From: SXNM01 sp964586155
Lineage (GTDB): Bacteria > Myxococcota_A > UBA9042
Assembly (NCBI GenBank): GCA_964586155.1
Contig: CAZPHC010000028.1
Span: forward strand, 1 to 64,000
Length of the DNA: 64,000 bases
Reading direction: 5' to 3'
Shown here piece after piece: positions 1 through 7,894 of this stretch (position 1 is its first letter; every line of letters starts with the position of its first letter). The notes beneath the pieces are model-generated. The model was given only the letters and a program-made list of their open reading frames with translations, was not told the origin of the DNA and did not search any database. Position numbers and translations under genes: made by a program.

Positions 1-69
1 GGCGGTGGGTCGAGCAGGCCTTGGAGGTGGGTCCGCGCAGCGGCTTCGTCCAATCGGGCTCATTCCCCC

Positions 70-98
70 TTGCTGGCCGTAGCGGCGACAGGTAGCCT
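70..98 (+). promoter_or_regulatory. Probable leaderless-type promoter of the first lipoprotein gene
   Basis: TTGCTG at 70-75 and TAGCCT at 93-98 are 17 bp apart and fit a sigma70-like promoter. Only 7 bp separate the -10 element from the ATG at 106, which has no Shine-Dalgarno sequence, so transcription would begin at or next to the start codon. This is inferred from sequence only. Confidence 0.5.
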
Positions 99-105
99 GC
101 GCGCC

Positions 106-1299
106 ATGATCACGCGTACGTTTCCCGGAGTTCGAGCGCTGGCCTTGGTGAGCATGTTCGTTGCGTGTTGTGCGCTGCCAGCTTGCGGCAACGACGACAA
201 GCGGGACGACGGCGAGGCCGACGCGGCGATCGGCGACAGCGACAGCGACGGCGGGAGCGGCGACAGCGACGGCAGCAGCGACGGCAGCAGCGACAGCGAC
301 GGTGACACCGCGGCCGACGCGACGATCGACGGCCCGACCACCTGCCAGTCCGACAAGCAGTGCATCGCTGCGGAGCAGGTCTGCAATCCGACCGCAGGAT
401 TCTGCGTCGATTGCCTGACCGACACCGACTGTGCCGCGCCCAACACCTGCAAAGGCTTCTCGTGCGTGCCGCCGGCGGCGCCGTGCCAATCGAGCAAGGA
501 GTGCTCGCCCGAGCAGGTCTGCCACAAGGCCCAGGGGCTCTGCGTCGAGTGCGAGACCGACGACGATTGCCTCGGCGGCGACGCGTGCCTGGAGACGGTC
601 TGCGTCGACCCCAAGCTCGCTGGCAAGGTCTGCACCGCGGGCGAGACGCGCTGCGAGGCCGACGGGCAGCTCGGCGTCTGCAAGGCCGACGGCACGGGGT
701 TTTCGGCGACGGCCTGCCCGAGCGGGCAGGTCTGCAGCGGCGGCGCGTGCCAGACGCAGGTCTGCGTGCCGGGCACCAAGGGCTGCGACGGCGACAAGGT
801 GACGCAATGCGCCGCTGACGGCCTCTCGGCCGCGACGCTCGAGGATTGCGGTGCCACTGCGGGCTCGACCTGCCTCGGTGGCAGCTGCCAGAGCGCGAGC
901 TGCTCGGCGGGCGACAAGAGCTGCAAGGACGCGGCGACCGTGGTCGTCTGCGCCGGCGGGTCGTGGAAGGAGCAGGCCTGCGGCAGCGGGGAAGGCTGCG
1001 TGCAGGGCACGTGCACCAAGCAGGTCTGCATTCCCGGCAGCAAGAGCTGCATCGGCGCGCAGGTGGCCATCTGCAACGCCAGCGGCACGGCGCAGGTGCC
1101 CGGTGAGGACTGCGACACCAGCGGCAAGGCCTGCATCGCCGGCGCGTGCGTCGCGCAGCAGAGCGGCTTCGCCAGCCACGGCGGGTTCGTCGCGCTGCCC
1201 GATTCGGCGGCGGCTGGCGGCTACCGCGTCATCGACCAGGGCTTCCGCAGCGGGATGAGCTGCGGCGGCGGCTATTGCCAGACGGGAGGGTTCCGATGA
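106..1299 (+). CDS. Secreted Cys-rich lipoprotein
   Basis: A 397-residue exported protein of unknown function. ATG 106 is preferred to an in-frame TTG at 70 because it gives a clean lipoprotein signal peptide with lipobox LPAC (Cys about residue 27), and because a promoter overlaps the upstream codons. A Ser/Asp/Gly linker (about residues 44-70) leads to a long region of short Cys modules such as CQSDKQC, CVDCLTDTDC and CSPEQVC, resembling Cys-rich repeats common in myxobacterial surface proteins. The Cys residues are probably disulfide-paired outside the cell. The stop overlaps the start of the next gene by ATGA, so the two are probably translated together. No catalytic domain was recognised. 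Confidence 0.85.
   Translation: MITRTFPGVRALALVSMFVACCALPACGNDDKRDDGEADAAIGDSDSDGGSGDSDGSSDGSSDSDGDTAADATIDGPTTCQSDKQCIAAEQVCNPTAGFCVDCLTDTDCAAPNTCKGFSCVPPAAPCQSSKECSPEQVCHKAQGLCVECETDDDCLGGDACLETVCVDPKLAGKVCTAGETRCEADGQLGVCKADGTGFSATACPSGQVCSGGACQTQVCVPGTKGCDGDKVTQCAADGLSAATLEDCGATAGSTCLGGSCQSASCSAGDKSCKDAATVVVCAGGSWKEQACGSGEGCVQGTCTKQVCIPGSKSCIGAQVAICNASGTAQVPGEDCDTSGKACIAGACVAQQSGFASHGGFVALPDSAAAGGYRVIDQGFRSGMSCGGGYCQTGGFR
235..306 (+). repeat. Ser-Asp/Gly low-complexity coding repeat
   Basis: Repeated AGC GAC GGC/AGC codons encode a Ser/Asp/Gly linker between the lipid anchor and the Cys-rich part of the lipoprotein. It probably acts as a flexible spacer from the membrane. Slippage could change its length. 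Confidence 0.6.
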
Positions 1300-2291
1300 A
1301 CGAGCACAAGACGCGGCGGATGGCGCTGGGCGTGCTGGGCGGCGTGCTGCTGCTCGGCGGCGCGGTGGGCGTGGCGGTCGCGACCGGGGTGCCGACGAGC
1401 TCGCCGCTGGTCTGGGGCGGCACGGTGACCGACGACGCCGGCAAGCCCTACGACAAGGCAGTCGAGGTCTCGGTCGCGTTCTACGACGGCCTAGCCGCGA
1501 CGACGCCGGTGTGCGAGAGCAAGGTGGTCAACGCCGAGGCCAAGACCGGGCGTTTTTCGGTGGTGTTGCCCGATGCGTGCGCGAAGGCGGTGCACGACAG
1601 CCCGGATCTGTGGAGCGAGACGGTGGTCGGGCCGAGCAAGACCAAGCTGCCGCGGGTGAAGGTGGCGGCGGTGCCGTATGCGCTGGAGGCGGCGGTGGCT
1701 GGCGTGGCGGAGAAGGCTGGTGGGGCGCTGGCGAGCGAGATTTCCGGGCTTTCTGGGAAGGTTGATGGGTTGGACAAGGATGTTGCGGCGTTGAAGGGGG
1801 CTACCGGTGGTGGCGGGGCCGGGACCACGCTGATCGTGAAGGATGCGAAGGGCTCTGTGCTTGGAGTCGTATTGGAATTGGATGGCGGTCACGTACGCAT
1901 CGTGACCACGACTGGCTATGTCCTTCCCAGTTTCCTTGTTGAACCAGCGACATACGCCTTTTTTTCCGATGCAGGCTGCAAGGCCAACCCGTTCATCACA
2001 ACCAATTTCACCAAGGGCCTTACTCCTGCGTACCTCAGCTTGACAGTAGACGCGGCCGGCCTGACGAGGTACTTTGTCCCGGCCTCGCCAACCGGTGCGT
2101 TGGTTCCAGCCAAGAAATTACCCTTTGCATCTAGCTTGGTCTACGACGCCGCAGCGGGCGCGCACAAATGTGTGGTGGAGACGAGCTCGAAGACCCACAA
2201 CGCTGCGGTGCCCGCCGTGGAAGTCTCAGCCAAGACGGTCGGGTTGCCAGACAAGATCGTCTATCCCCTCTCTGTCGGTCTCGCCAACTAG
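1296..2291 (+). CDS. Membrane-anchored or exported protein with short coiled coil
   Basis: 331 residues, with a start set by a strong GGGAGGG 5 bp before ATG 1296 and an ATGA overlap with the upstream lipoprotein gene. A hydrophobic segment at residues 9-30 is a signal anchor or uncleaved signal peptide. The head ends in a VAAVPYALEA-type motif common in extracellular beta-rich bacterial proteins. A short heptad stretch (around ISGLSGKVDGLDKDVAAL) and a Gly-rich hinge follow, then a beta-rich C-terminal part. Base composition changes sharply at about 1860: the last 430 bp are clearly lower in GC than the rest, suggesting a replaced or acquired tail domain. Function unknown; probably displayed together with the upstream lipoprotein. 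Confidence 0.75.
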   Translation: MNEHKTRRMALGVLGGVLLLGGAVGVAVATGVPTSSPLVWGGTVTDDAGKPYDKAVEVSVAFYDGLAATTPVCESKVVNAEAKTGRFSVVLPDACAKAVHDSPDLWSETVVGPSKTKLPRVKVAAVPYALEAAVAGVAEKAGGALASEISGLSGKVDGLDKDVAALKGATGGGGAGTTLIVKDAKGSVLGVVLELDGGHVRIVTTTGYVLPSFLVEPATYAFFSDAGCKANPFITTNFTKGLTPAYLSLTVDAAGLTRYFVPASPTGALVPAKKLPFASSLVYDAAAGAHKCVVETSSKTHNAAVPAVEVSAKTVGLPDKIVYPLSVGLAN

Positions 2292-2472
2292 CGGTTGCCG
2301 GGCTTCACGGCCAAAACATTCCGGTCTCGTCGACTCCTGGCCTCCTCACCTCGGTCCTGCCGCTGCGACCTCCCACACACCGGACTGCAGGGTTCCCGCT
2401 GTCGGCAGGGGCACCCGATCGCGAATCGTCCGACACCTCCCGCGCGGCGCAGGACCATCGGCCGCACCGGCT

Positions 2473-3612
2473 TCATGGCGCCAACGCCAGGCACGCAGCC
2501 GGCTGGCATGCCCCCGCGAGCGGGCCGCTGGTGCAGCGTAGGCCCTTCTGGCACGGACCGGCGCAAGGCTGGCCAAGCCCGGGCGCGCCGGCCGCGTCGG
2601 TGCCTTCGTCGGCGTCGCCGAACATGCAGACCTGGCCCACGCTCACGCCACCGCAGCGCAGACCGGCGGCGCACGTGCCGTCGGTGTAGCAAGCGCCGCC
2701 GACCTGCACTGCCGCGGCACAGACGTTCGCGAGCGCGTCGCAATGCAGGCCCGGCGCGCAATCCCACGGCTTGGCGCAGCTCGCGCCGGTCTGCAGGCGC
2801 GGCTGGCAGCTGCCGGCGACGCAGCGATGCGCAGCCTCGCAGTGCACGGCCGCGGTGCAGGCGCCGCCGAGGCCCCGCGGAAGGTCGCAGACCAAGGCGC
2901 CGCCGGTGCCCGGCATGCAGAGCATCGGCTGGCCCGCGCTGGTGCCGAAACACGGCGTCTCGGCGCACGCCTGCCCTTGTGCCGCGCGAGCCTTGCAGGC
3001 CACGCCCGTCGGCGTCGGGAAGCAGAGGCCCGGCGCAGCGTCGTCACCGCAGCGCAGGCCGTCAGCGTCGGCAGCGCAGGCGCTTCCGACCCCAGCGTCG
3101 GCCCGGACCACCCCGGCACAGACGTCGGCGACGACCGGCCCATCGGTCACGGCGCACGCCGCCGCCGCCGCCGCGTAATGCTGCAAGCAAGCGCCGGCGC
3201 GCGCGCTGTCGAAGCTCGCCTTGCCTTCCGCGATCAGCGCGAGCTCCTGCTTCGCCAGGTCGAGGCAGCCCGCCACGCGCGCGGCCCGGCAGGAGGCGGC
3301 GTCGGCGTAGCGGCTCGGGGCGGTCTGGCAGCAGCCGTCCAGGGGGGCGCAGGTCGCGGCGGCGATGCCCGCGCAGAGGGCGGCGAGGTCGGTGAGGGGA
3401 GCGGCGACGGCGTCGGCCTCAGCGTCGGCCTCGGTGTCGGCGTTGGCGTCAGCGTTGACGGCGTCATTGGCTTCGGCGTCGACGGTGGCATCGGCGTCGA
3501 CGGAGGCGTCGCCGCCAGGGGCGGCGTCCGTGCCGCAGGCCGCGAGGGCGAGCGCGAGGACCAGGGCACCGCAACGGGCGAAGTCGGCAGGGCGAGCCAT
3601 CGGACGTGACAT
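2473..3612 (-). CDS. Cys-rich lipoprotein with Asp/Ala linker
   Basis: 379 residues. The signal peptide has lipobox LAAC with Cys about 26, followed by an Asp/Ala/Glu-rich linker (about residues 33-68) made of degenerate 6-bp periodic DNA. The rest has many CxxxxxC pairs in repeats of the type GxxCxxxxxCxxGLxC, as in EB/Dickkopf-like Cys-rich modules of myxobacterial surface proteins. A GAGAG sequence lies 7 bp before the ATG; a second in-frame ATG (MARPADF) 12 bp downstream is possible. A -10-like TAGCAT lies at 3714-3719 with no convincing -35. No neighbour points to a specific role. Confidence 0.8.
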   Translation of the reverse strand: MSRPMARPADFARCGALVLALALAACGTDAAPGGDASVDADATVDAEANDAVNADANADTEADAEADAVAAPLTDLAALCAGIAAATCAPLDGCCQTAPSRYADAASCRAARVAGCLDLAKQELALIAEGKASFDSARAGACLQHYAAAAAACAVTDGPVVADVCAGVVRADAGVGSACAADADGLRCGDDAAPGLCFPTPTGVACKARAAQGQACAETPCFGTSAGQPMLCMPGTGGALVCDLPRGLGGACTAAVHCEAAHRCVAGSCQPRLQTGASCAKPWDCAPGLHCDALANVCAAAVQVGGACYTDGTCAAGLRCGGVSVGQVCMFGDADEGTDAAGAPGLGQPCAGPCQKGLRCTSGPLAGACQPAACLALAP

Positions 3613-3784
3613 CGAAACTCTCGGCGCGCCCGGCCAGGCGCGGTCTCGACGAGTGGCCCGTCGCGATCGGGCGGATCAGGCCGCCGACCGCGAACCGCGC
3701 GTCTCGGACGGAGATGCTACCCGAATGCGCCGCGGGCTGCGCGCCTGAAGAGTGCGAGACCACGCGCTGGCGCGCGGCGATCGG

Positions 3785-4726
3785 TCACGGGCCGGCGGCT
3801 GCGCGCAGCTCGAGCCGAAACAGCGTCGGCCAGCGCTTGCCCGTGACCCAGAAGGCGCCGTCAGCCGGGTCGATGGCGATGCCGTTGAGCACGTCGGTGT
3901 CGGCGCGGCGGTCAGCCACCGGCAGCAGCCCGGGCAGGTCCAGCGTGGCGTCCACCGCCCCGGACGCAGCGTCGATGCGGACGATGCGGTCGCGCTGCCA
4001 GAGGTTGGCCCAGATCCGGCCCTTGTCGCACTCGAGCTCGTTGAGCTGGTCGACCGGCGCCCCGGCCAGGCGCACCGTCACGGTGCGCTCGACGGCGCCG
4101 GTGCCCGGGTGCAGCCGCCGCAACTGCGCGCTGCCGTCGCTGTACCAGAGGCGCTCGGCGTCGTGGGTCAGGCCCCAGCCCTCTGTCGCCAGCTCGAGGC
4201 TCGGCTGCGGCGCCAGCGTCGCCGCGTCGTAGCGCAGCAGCACGTGCTCCTGCCACGTCAGCAGGAACAGGCGGTCGCCGAGCCGGGTCAGCCCCTCGGC
4301 GAAGATCTGCGGCGGCAGCGTGCGCTCGCGCAGCAGCTTGCCCGTGGCGAAGTCGTAGACCCGCAACGCCGACTCGCCGTAGAAGCCTGCGCTGACGTAG
4401 AGCTGCCCGTCGTGGATCTCCAGGCCCTGGGTGAAGTTGCGGCGCTCGAAGGGCCGGGTCTCGACGACCTTCGCTTCGAGGCGCACGGCGCGTCCAGCTG
4501 GCGTCGCGGCGGCCGGGAGGGCGGGGTCAGCGGACGAAGCGGCAGGCGTCGCGGCAGGCGTCGGCGCAGGCGGGCCGGATCGGAGCACAGCCCAAGCCGT
4601 CCACGCCGCCACAGCGACCAGCACGGCCACGATCCACCTGCGCCCGCCGCTGCGGCCCGTCGGCGCGGCGCGACCGGACGCAGCCCCCCGTGGCGGCCCG
4701 CTGCCACGGGACGTGCGTCTCGCCAT
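3785..4726 (-). CDS. Glutaminyl-peptide cyclotransferase (glutamine cyclotransferase family)
   Basis: 313 residues. An N-terminal transmembrane helix (about residues 31-46, in an Arg-rich context) and an Ala/Pro linker precede a beta-propeller of the plant/bacterial glutamine cyclotransferase family (PF05096). Family motifs visible in order are FTQGLE, TEGWGLTHD, LWYSDGS, QLNELE, IWANLW, VLNGIA and VTGKRWP. Members convert N-terminal Gln of peptides to pyroglutamate with loss of ammonia; here it probably acts in the periplasm, anchored to the inner membrane. It starts 10 bp after the malate synthase stop, so it is probably read through from that gene, although no metabolic link is evident. 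Confidence 0.88.
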   Translation of the reverse strand: MARRTSRGSGPPRGAASGRAAPTGRSGGRRWIVAVLVAVAAWTAWAVLRSGPPAPTPAATPAASSADPALPAAATPAGRAVRLEAKVVETRPFERRNFTQGLEIHDGQLYVSAGFYGESALRVYDFATGKLLRERTLPPQIFAEGLTRLGDRLFLLTWQEHVLLRYDAATLAPQPSLELATEGWGLTHDAERLWYSDGSAQLRRLHPGTGAVERTVTVRLAGAPVDQLNELECDKGRIWANLWQRDRIVRIDAASGAVDATLDLPGLLPVADRRADTDVLNGIAIDPADGAFWVTGKRWPTLFRLELRAAAGP

Positions 4727-4736
4727 GGCCGCGGAC

Positions 4737-6335
4737 TCAGCCCCGCGCGGCGGGCTCGACGATCTGCTCGTAGGCCGCCAGCGTCAGGAAGTCTTCGAGG
4801 CGGTCGGCGACCGACCAGGCGCGGAACATCGCGATCGCGGCCTCGAAGCGACCGGCGCTCCAGCGCGCCTCGCCGAGCTGGCCGCGCAGCGCCGTCATCT
4901 CGTCGGCCATCAGCGCGTCCAGCAGCGCGGCGTCGACCACGCGGCCGTCGTCGAGGCGCGCGCCGTGGTGCAGCCACTGCCAGAGCTGGGCGCGCGAGAT
5001 CTCGGCGGTCGCGGCGTCTTCCATCAGATTGTAGAGCGGCACGCAGCCGTTGCCGCCGAGCCAGGCCTCGAGGTACTGCACGCCGACGCGCAGGCACTCG
5101 CGCACGCCGTCCTCGGTGCGGCGCCCGGTCGGCAGCGCCAGCAGGTCGGCGGCGGTGTAGACGGCGTCGCCGATCGGCCGGTCGATCTGGTTGGGCCCCT
5201 GCAGCACGGCGTCGAACTCGGCGCGGGCGAGGCCGACCAGCGCCGGATGCGCGACCCAGGTGCCGTCGTGGCCGTCGTTGGCCTCGCGGCGCTTGTCGGC
5301 GACGACGCGGGCCAGCGCGGCCTCGTTGGCGGCGGCGTCGCCCTTGATCGGGATCTGCGCCGCCATGCCGCCCATGGCGAAGATGCCGCGGCGGTGGCAG
5401 GTCTGCACCAGCAGCCGGGTGTAGCTGCGCATGGCGTGCTGCAACATCGTGACGTCGCGGCGGTCCGGCAGGATGCGGTCGGCGTGGCCGCGCAGCGTCT
5501 TGATCGTGCTGAAGATGTAGTCCCAGCGGCCGCAGTTCAGGCCGGCCGAGTGGTCGCGCAGCTCCCAGAGGATCTCGTCCATCTCGAACGCCGCGGGCAA
5601 CGTCTCGATCAGCACCGTGGCGCGGACGCTGCCCTGCGGCAGGCCGAGGGCCTCCTGGGCGAAGACGAAGACGTCGTTCCACAGCCGCGCTTCGAGGTGG
5701 CTCTGCAGCTTGGGCAGGTAGAGGTAGGGGCCGCTGCCGCGCGCGAGCAGCTCCCTGGCGTTGTGGAAGAAGAACAGGCCGAAGTCGAAGAGGCTGCCCG
5801 AGATCGGCGCCCCGTCGGCGCGCACGTGCGCTTCGGGCAGGTGCCAGCCGCGCGGGCGCACCAACAGCGTCGCGGTGCGCTCGGCCAGCGCGTAGTCCTT
5901 GCCGGCCTCGTTGCGGAAGGTGATGGTCCGGCGCACGGCGTCGACGAGGTTCTGCTGGCCGAGCAGCAGGTTCGACCAGGTCGGCGCGGTGCTGTCCTCG
6001 AAGTCGGCCATGAAGGTGCTGGCGCCGGAGTTCAGCGCGTTGATGACCATCTTGCGGTCGACCGGGCCGGTGATCTCGACGCGGCGATCGCGCAGATCGG
6101 CCGGGATCGCGGCCACCTTCCACGCGGCGGCGCGGATGTGCGCGGTCTCGGGCAGGAATCCGGGCAGCCCGCCGGCGTCGTAGCCGGCCTGCACCTCGTC
6201 GCGCCGCGCCAGCAGCGCCAGGCGGCGGGCGCCGAAGCGGTCGTGCAGCGCGGCGACGAAGGCGAGCGCGTCCGGCGTCAGGATCGCCTCGGCCCCTGCG
6301 GGCACGGGCACCAAGACCTGCAACTTCGTCGTCAT
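4737..6335 (-). CDS. aceB: Malate synthase A
   Basis: 532 residues, the usual length of isoform A. It condenses glyoxylate and acetyl-CoA to malate in the glyoxylate shunt (cytosol). The signature RDHSAGLNCGRWDYIF is intact, and ITGPVDRKMVINALNSGA and STFMADFEDSTAPTW fit the family. The start is ATG 6335 because AAGGAGG lies 6 bp upstream; a longer in-frame TTG start would contain that ribosome site. It lies 45 bp downstream of the HMG-CoA lyase gene on the same strand, so acetyl-CoA made from leucine could be captured here. Isocitrate lyase is not in the window. Confidence 0.96.
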   Translation of the reverse strand: MTTKLQVLVPVPAGAEAILTPDALAFVAALHDRFGARRLALLARRDEVQAGYDAGGLPGFLPETAHIRAAAWKVAAIPADLRDRRVEITGPVDRKMVINALNSGASTFMADFEDSTAPTWSNLLLGQQNLVDAVRRTITFRNEAGKDYALAERTATLLVRPRGWHLPEAHVRADGAPISGSLFDFGLFFFHNARELLARGSGPYLYLPKLQSHLEARLWNDVFVFAQEALGLPQGSVRATVLIETLPAAFEMDEILWELRDHSAGLNCGRWDYIFSTIKTLRGHADRILPDRRDVTMLQHAMRSYTRLLVQTCHRRGIFAMGGMAAQIPIKGDAAANEAALARVVADKRREANDGHDGTWVAHPALVGLARAEFDAVLQGPNQIDRPIGDAVYTAADLLALPTGRRTEDGVRECLRVGVQYLEAWLGGNGCVPLYNLMEDAATAEISRAQLWQWLHHGARLDDGRVVDAALLDALMADEMTALRGQLGEARWSAGRFEAAIAMFRAWSVADRLEDFLTLAAYEQIVEPAARG

Positions 6336-6380
6336 CTCGCCTCCTTCTGGCAAACCTGCCGCAGCCGACCTGGGCCGACC

Positions 6381-7361
6381 TCAGCTCCGCGCGCCGCCCG
6401 TGCGGGTGCCGACGCGCAGCGGCTCGAGCTCGGGCACGCCGCGCACGCGCTCGGCCTGGAAGTAGCGCCCCGGCAGGATGTGGTCGAGCTGCCCGGCGAT
6501 GCTGCGGCTGGCCGCGACCAGGCGGTCGAGGTGGATGCCCGTCTCCCAGCCGGAGCCTTGCAGGCAGTAGATCAGGTCTTCGGTCGCGAGGTTGCCGCTG
6601 GCGCCTGGGGCGTAGGGGCAGCCGCCGAGCCCGCCAGCGCTGGCGTCGAAGACGCGGATGCCGTGGTCCAGCGCCGCGAGCACGTTCGACAGGGCCTGGC
6701 CACGCGTGTCGTGGAAGTGCATCGCCAGCCGATCGAAGGGCAGCCGGCCCTGCGCCGCCTCGAGCCAGCGATGCACCGCGCCCGGCGTGCCGACGCCGAT
6801 CGTGTCGCCGATCGAGACCTCGCGGCAGCCGAGCTCGAAGAGCCGCTCGGCGACGCGGATGCCCTGCTCGGGCGCGACGGCCCCCTCGTAGGGGCAGCCG
6901 AACGCGGTCGAGACGTAGCCGCGGACGCTGATGCCCGCCGCCACCGCCGCCGGCACCACCGGCGCGAAGCGCTGCAGGCTCTCGGCGATGGTCATGCGGA
7001 TGTTCTTGCCGACGAAGCTGTCGGTCGAGCCCGTAAAGACGGCCACCTCGTCGGGTTTGCACAGCAGCGCGCGCTCGAGCCCACGCAGGTTCGGCACCAG
7101 CGCCGAGTAGCGCACGCCGGGCACGCGACGCAGCCGGGCGAAGACCTCGTCGGCGTCGGCCAGCTGCGGCACCGCGGCCGGATGCACGAACGACGAGACC
7201 TCGATGTCGCGGATGCCGGCGTCGACCAGGGTCTCGACGAAGCGGACCTTGGCGTCGGTGTCGATGAAGACGCGCTCGTTCTGCAGGCCGTCGCGCGGCC
7301 CGACCTCGACGATGCGCACGCTGCGATCCTGCGCCTGGCCCTGGCCGCCTGCCGCGTTCAT
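6381..7361 (-). CDS. liuE: Hydroxymethylglutaryl-CoA lyase
   Basis: 326 residues. It cleaves HMG-CoA to acetyl-CoA and acetoacetate, the last step of leucine degradation. The TIM-barrel motifs are clear: EVGPRDGLQNE at the N-terminus (catalytic Arg and metal-binding Asp), EVSSFVHP, IGDTIGVGTP, the metal-binding MHFHDTRGQ, and the Cys loop GGLGGCPYAPGASGN. The start ATG overlaps the stop of the biotin carrier gene (ATGA), which rules out the longer upstream frame. It is the last step-specific gene of the liu/mcc operon. Confidence 0.96.
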   Translation of the reverse strand: MNAAGGQGQAQDRSVRIVEVGPRDGLQNERVFIDTDAKVRFVETLVDAGIRDIEVSSFVHPAAVPQLADADEVFARLRRVPGVRYSALVPNLRGLERALLCKPDEVAVFTGSTDSFVGKNIRMTIAESLQRFAPVVPAAVAAGISVRGYVSTAFGCPYEGAVAPEQGIRVAERLFELGCREVSIGDTIGVGTPGAVHRWLEAAQGRLPFDRLAMHFHDTRGQALSNVLAALDHGIRVFDASAGGLGGCPYAPGASGNLATEDLIYCLQGSGWETGIHLDRLVAASRSIAGQLDHILPGRYFQAERVRGVPELEPLRVGTRTGGARS

Positions 7362-7894
7362 GCGACCTCCGAGGCGCCAGCCGCGGCGCTGGCCTTCTGC
7401 AGCGTCACGAGCTCCAGGCCGCCGTCGACGAGCTGGCCGACAGCGCAGGCGACCTTGGCCACGACGCCGTCGCGCGGCGCCACCAGCGGCTGCTCCATCT
7501 TCATCGCCTCGACGACGACGAGCGGCTGGCCCTTGGTCACGGCGTCGCCGACCGCGACGTGGACGACGACGACGCGCCCGGTCATCGGCGCGCTGACGCT
7601 GTCGCTGGCACCACCGCCTTGCGCGCCGCGGCTGGCGTCCTGGCGCTGCAGCTGCAGCCGGCGGCCACGTTGGTCGAGCCAGACGGTGTCGCCGACGTTG
7701 CTGATGCGCACGCGGCGCCACAGGCCGCCCTGCTCGACGAGCACGTCGCCGCTGTCGAGGCGTTGGACGGAGCCCGCGATCGCGGCCTCGACGGCGTCCT
7801 GGCCCTCGATCTGCAGCGCAGCGTGATGTGGCCCCGCGGCGGCGCTGCTGGCGACGGTGAGGGTGCTTTGCCCTTGGACGAACCTGCGCTTCAT
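7358..7894 (-). CDS. Biotin carboxyl carrier part of 3-methylcrotonyl-CoA carboxylase alpha
   Basis: 178 residues. The C-terminal biotinyl domain carries the biotinylation motif VEAMKMEQP with the acceptor Lys about residue 132. The first 85 residues resemble the middle/BT region that links the biotin carboxylase and biotinyl domains in MCC alpha subunits. The normal MCC alpha is one chain of about 660 residues; here the biotin carboxylase is a separate upstream gene coupled by ATGA at 7891-7894. The two products together match the full alpha subunit. It would accept carboxyl-biotin and deliver it to the carboxyltransferase (beta) subunit. Confidence 0.88.
   Translation of the reverse strand: MKRRFVQGQSTLTVASSAAAGPHHAALQIEGQDAVEAAIAGSVQRLDSGDVLVEQGGLWRRVRISNVGDTVWLDQRGRRLQLQRQDASRGAQGGGASDSVSAPMTGRVVVVHVAVGDAVTKGQPLVVVEAMKMEQPLVAPRDGVVAKVACAVGQLVDGGLELVTLQKASAAAGASEVA

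Noticed and set aside
3393..3522. 6-bp periodic DNA as a minisatellite or regulatory repeat
   Set aside because: It is explained by Asp/Ala codons of the lipoprotein linker and is too degenerate to be a tandem repeat.
4431..7826. An 1,131-codon plus-strand open frame across malate synthase and HMG-CoA lyase
   Set aside because: It lies antisense to four well-conserved enzymes and has biased low-complexity composition.
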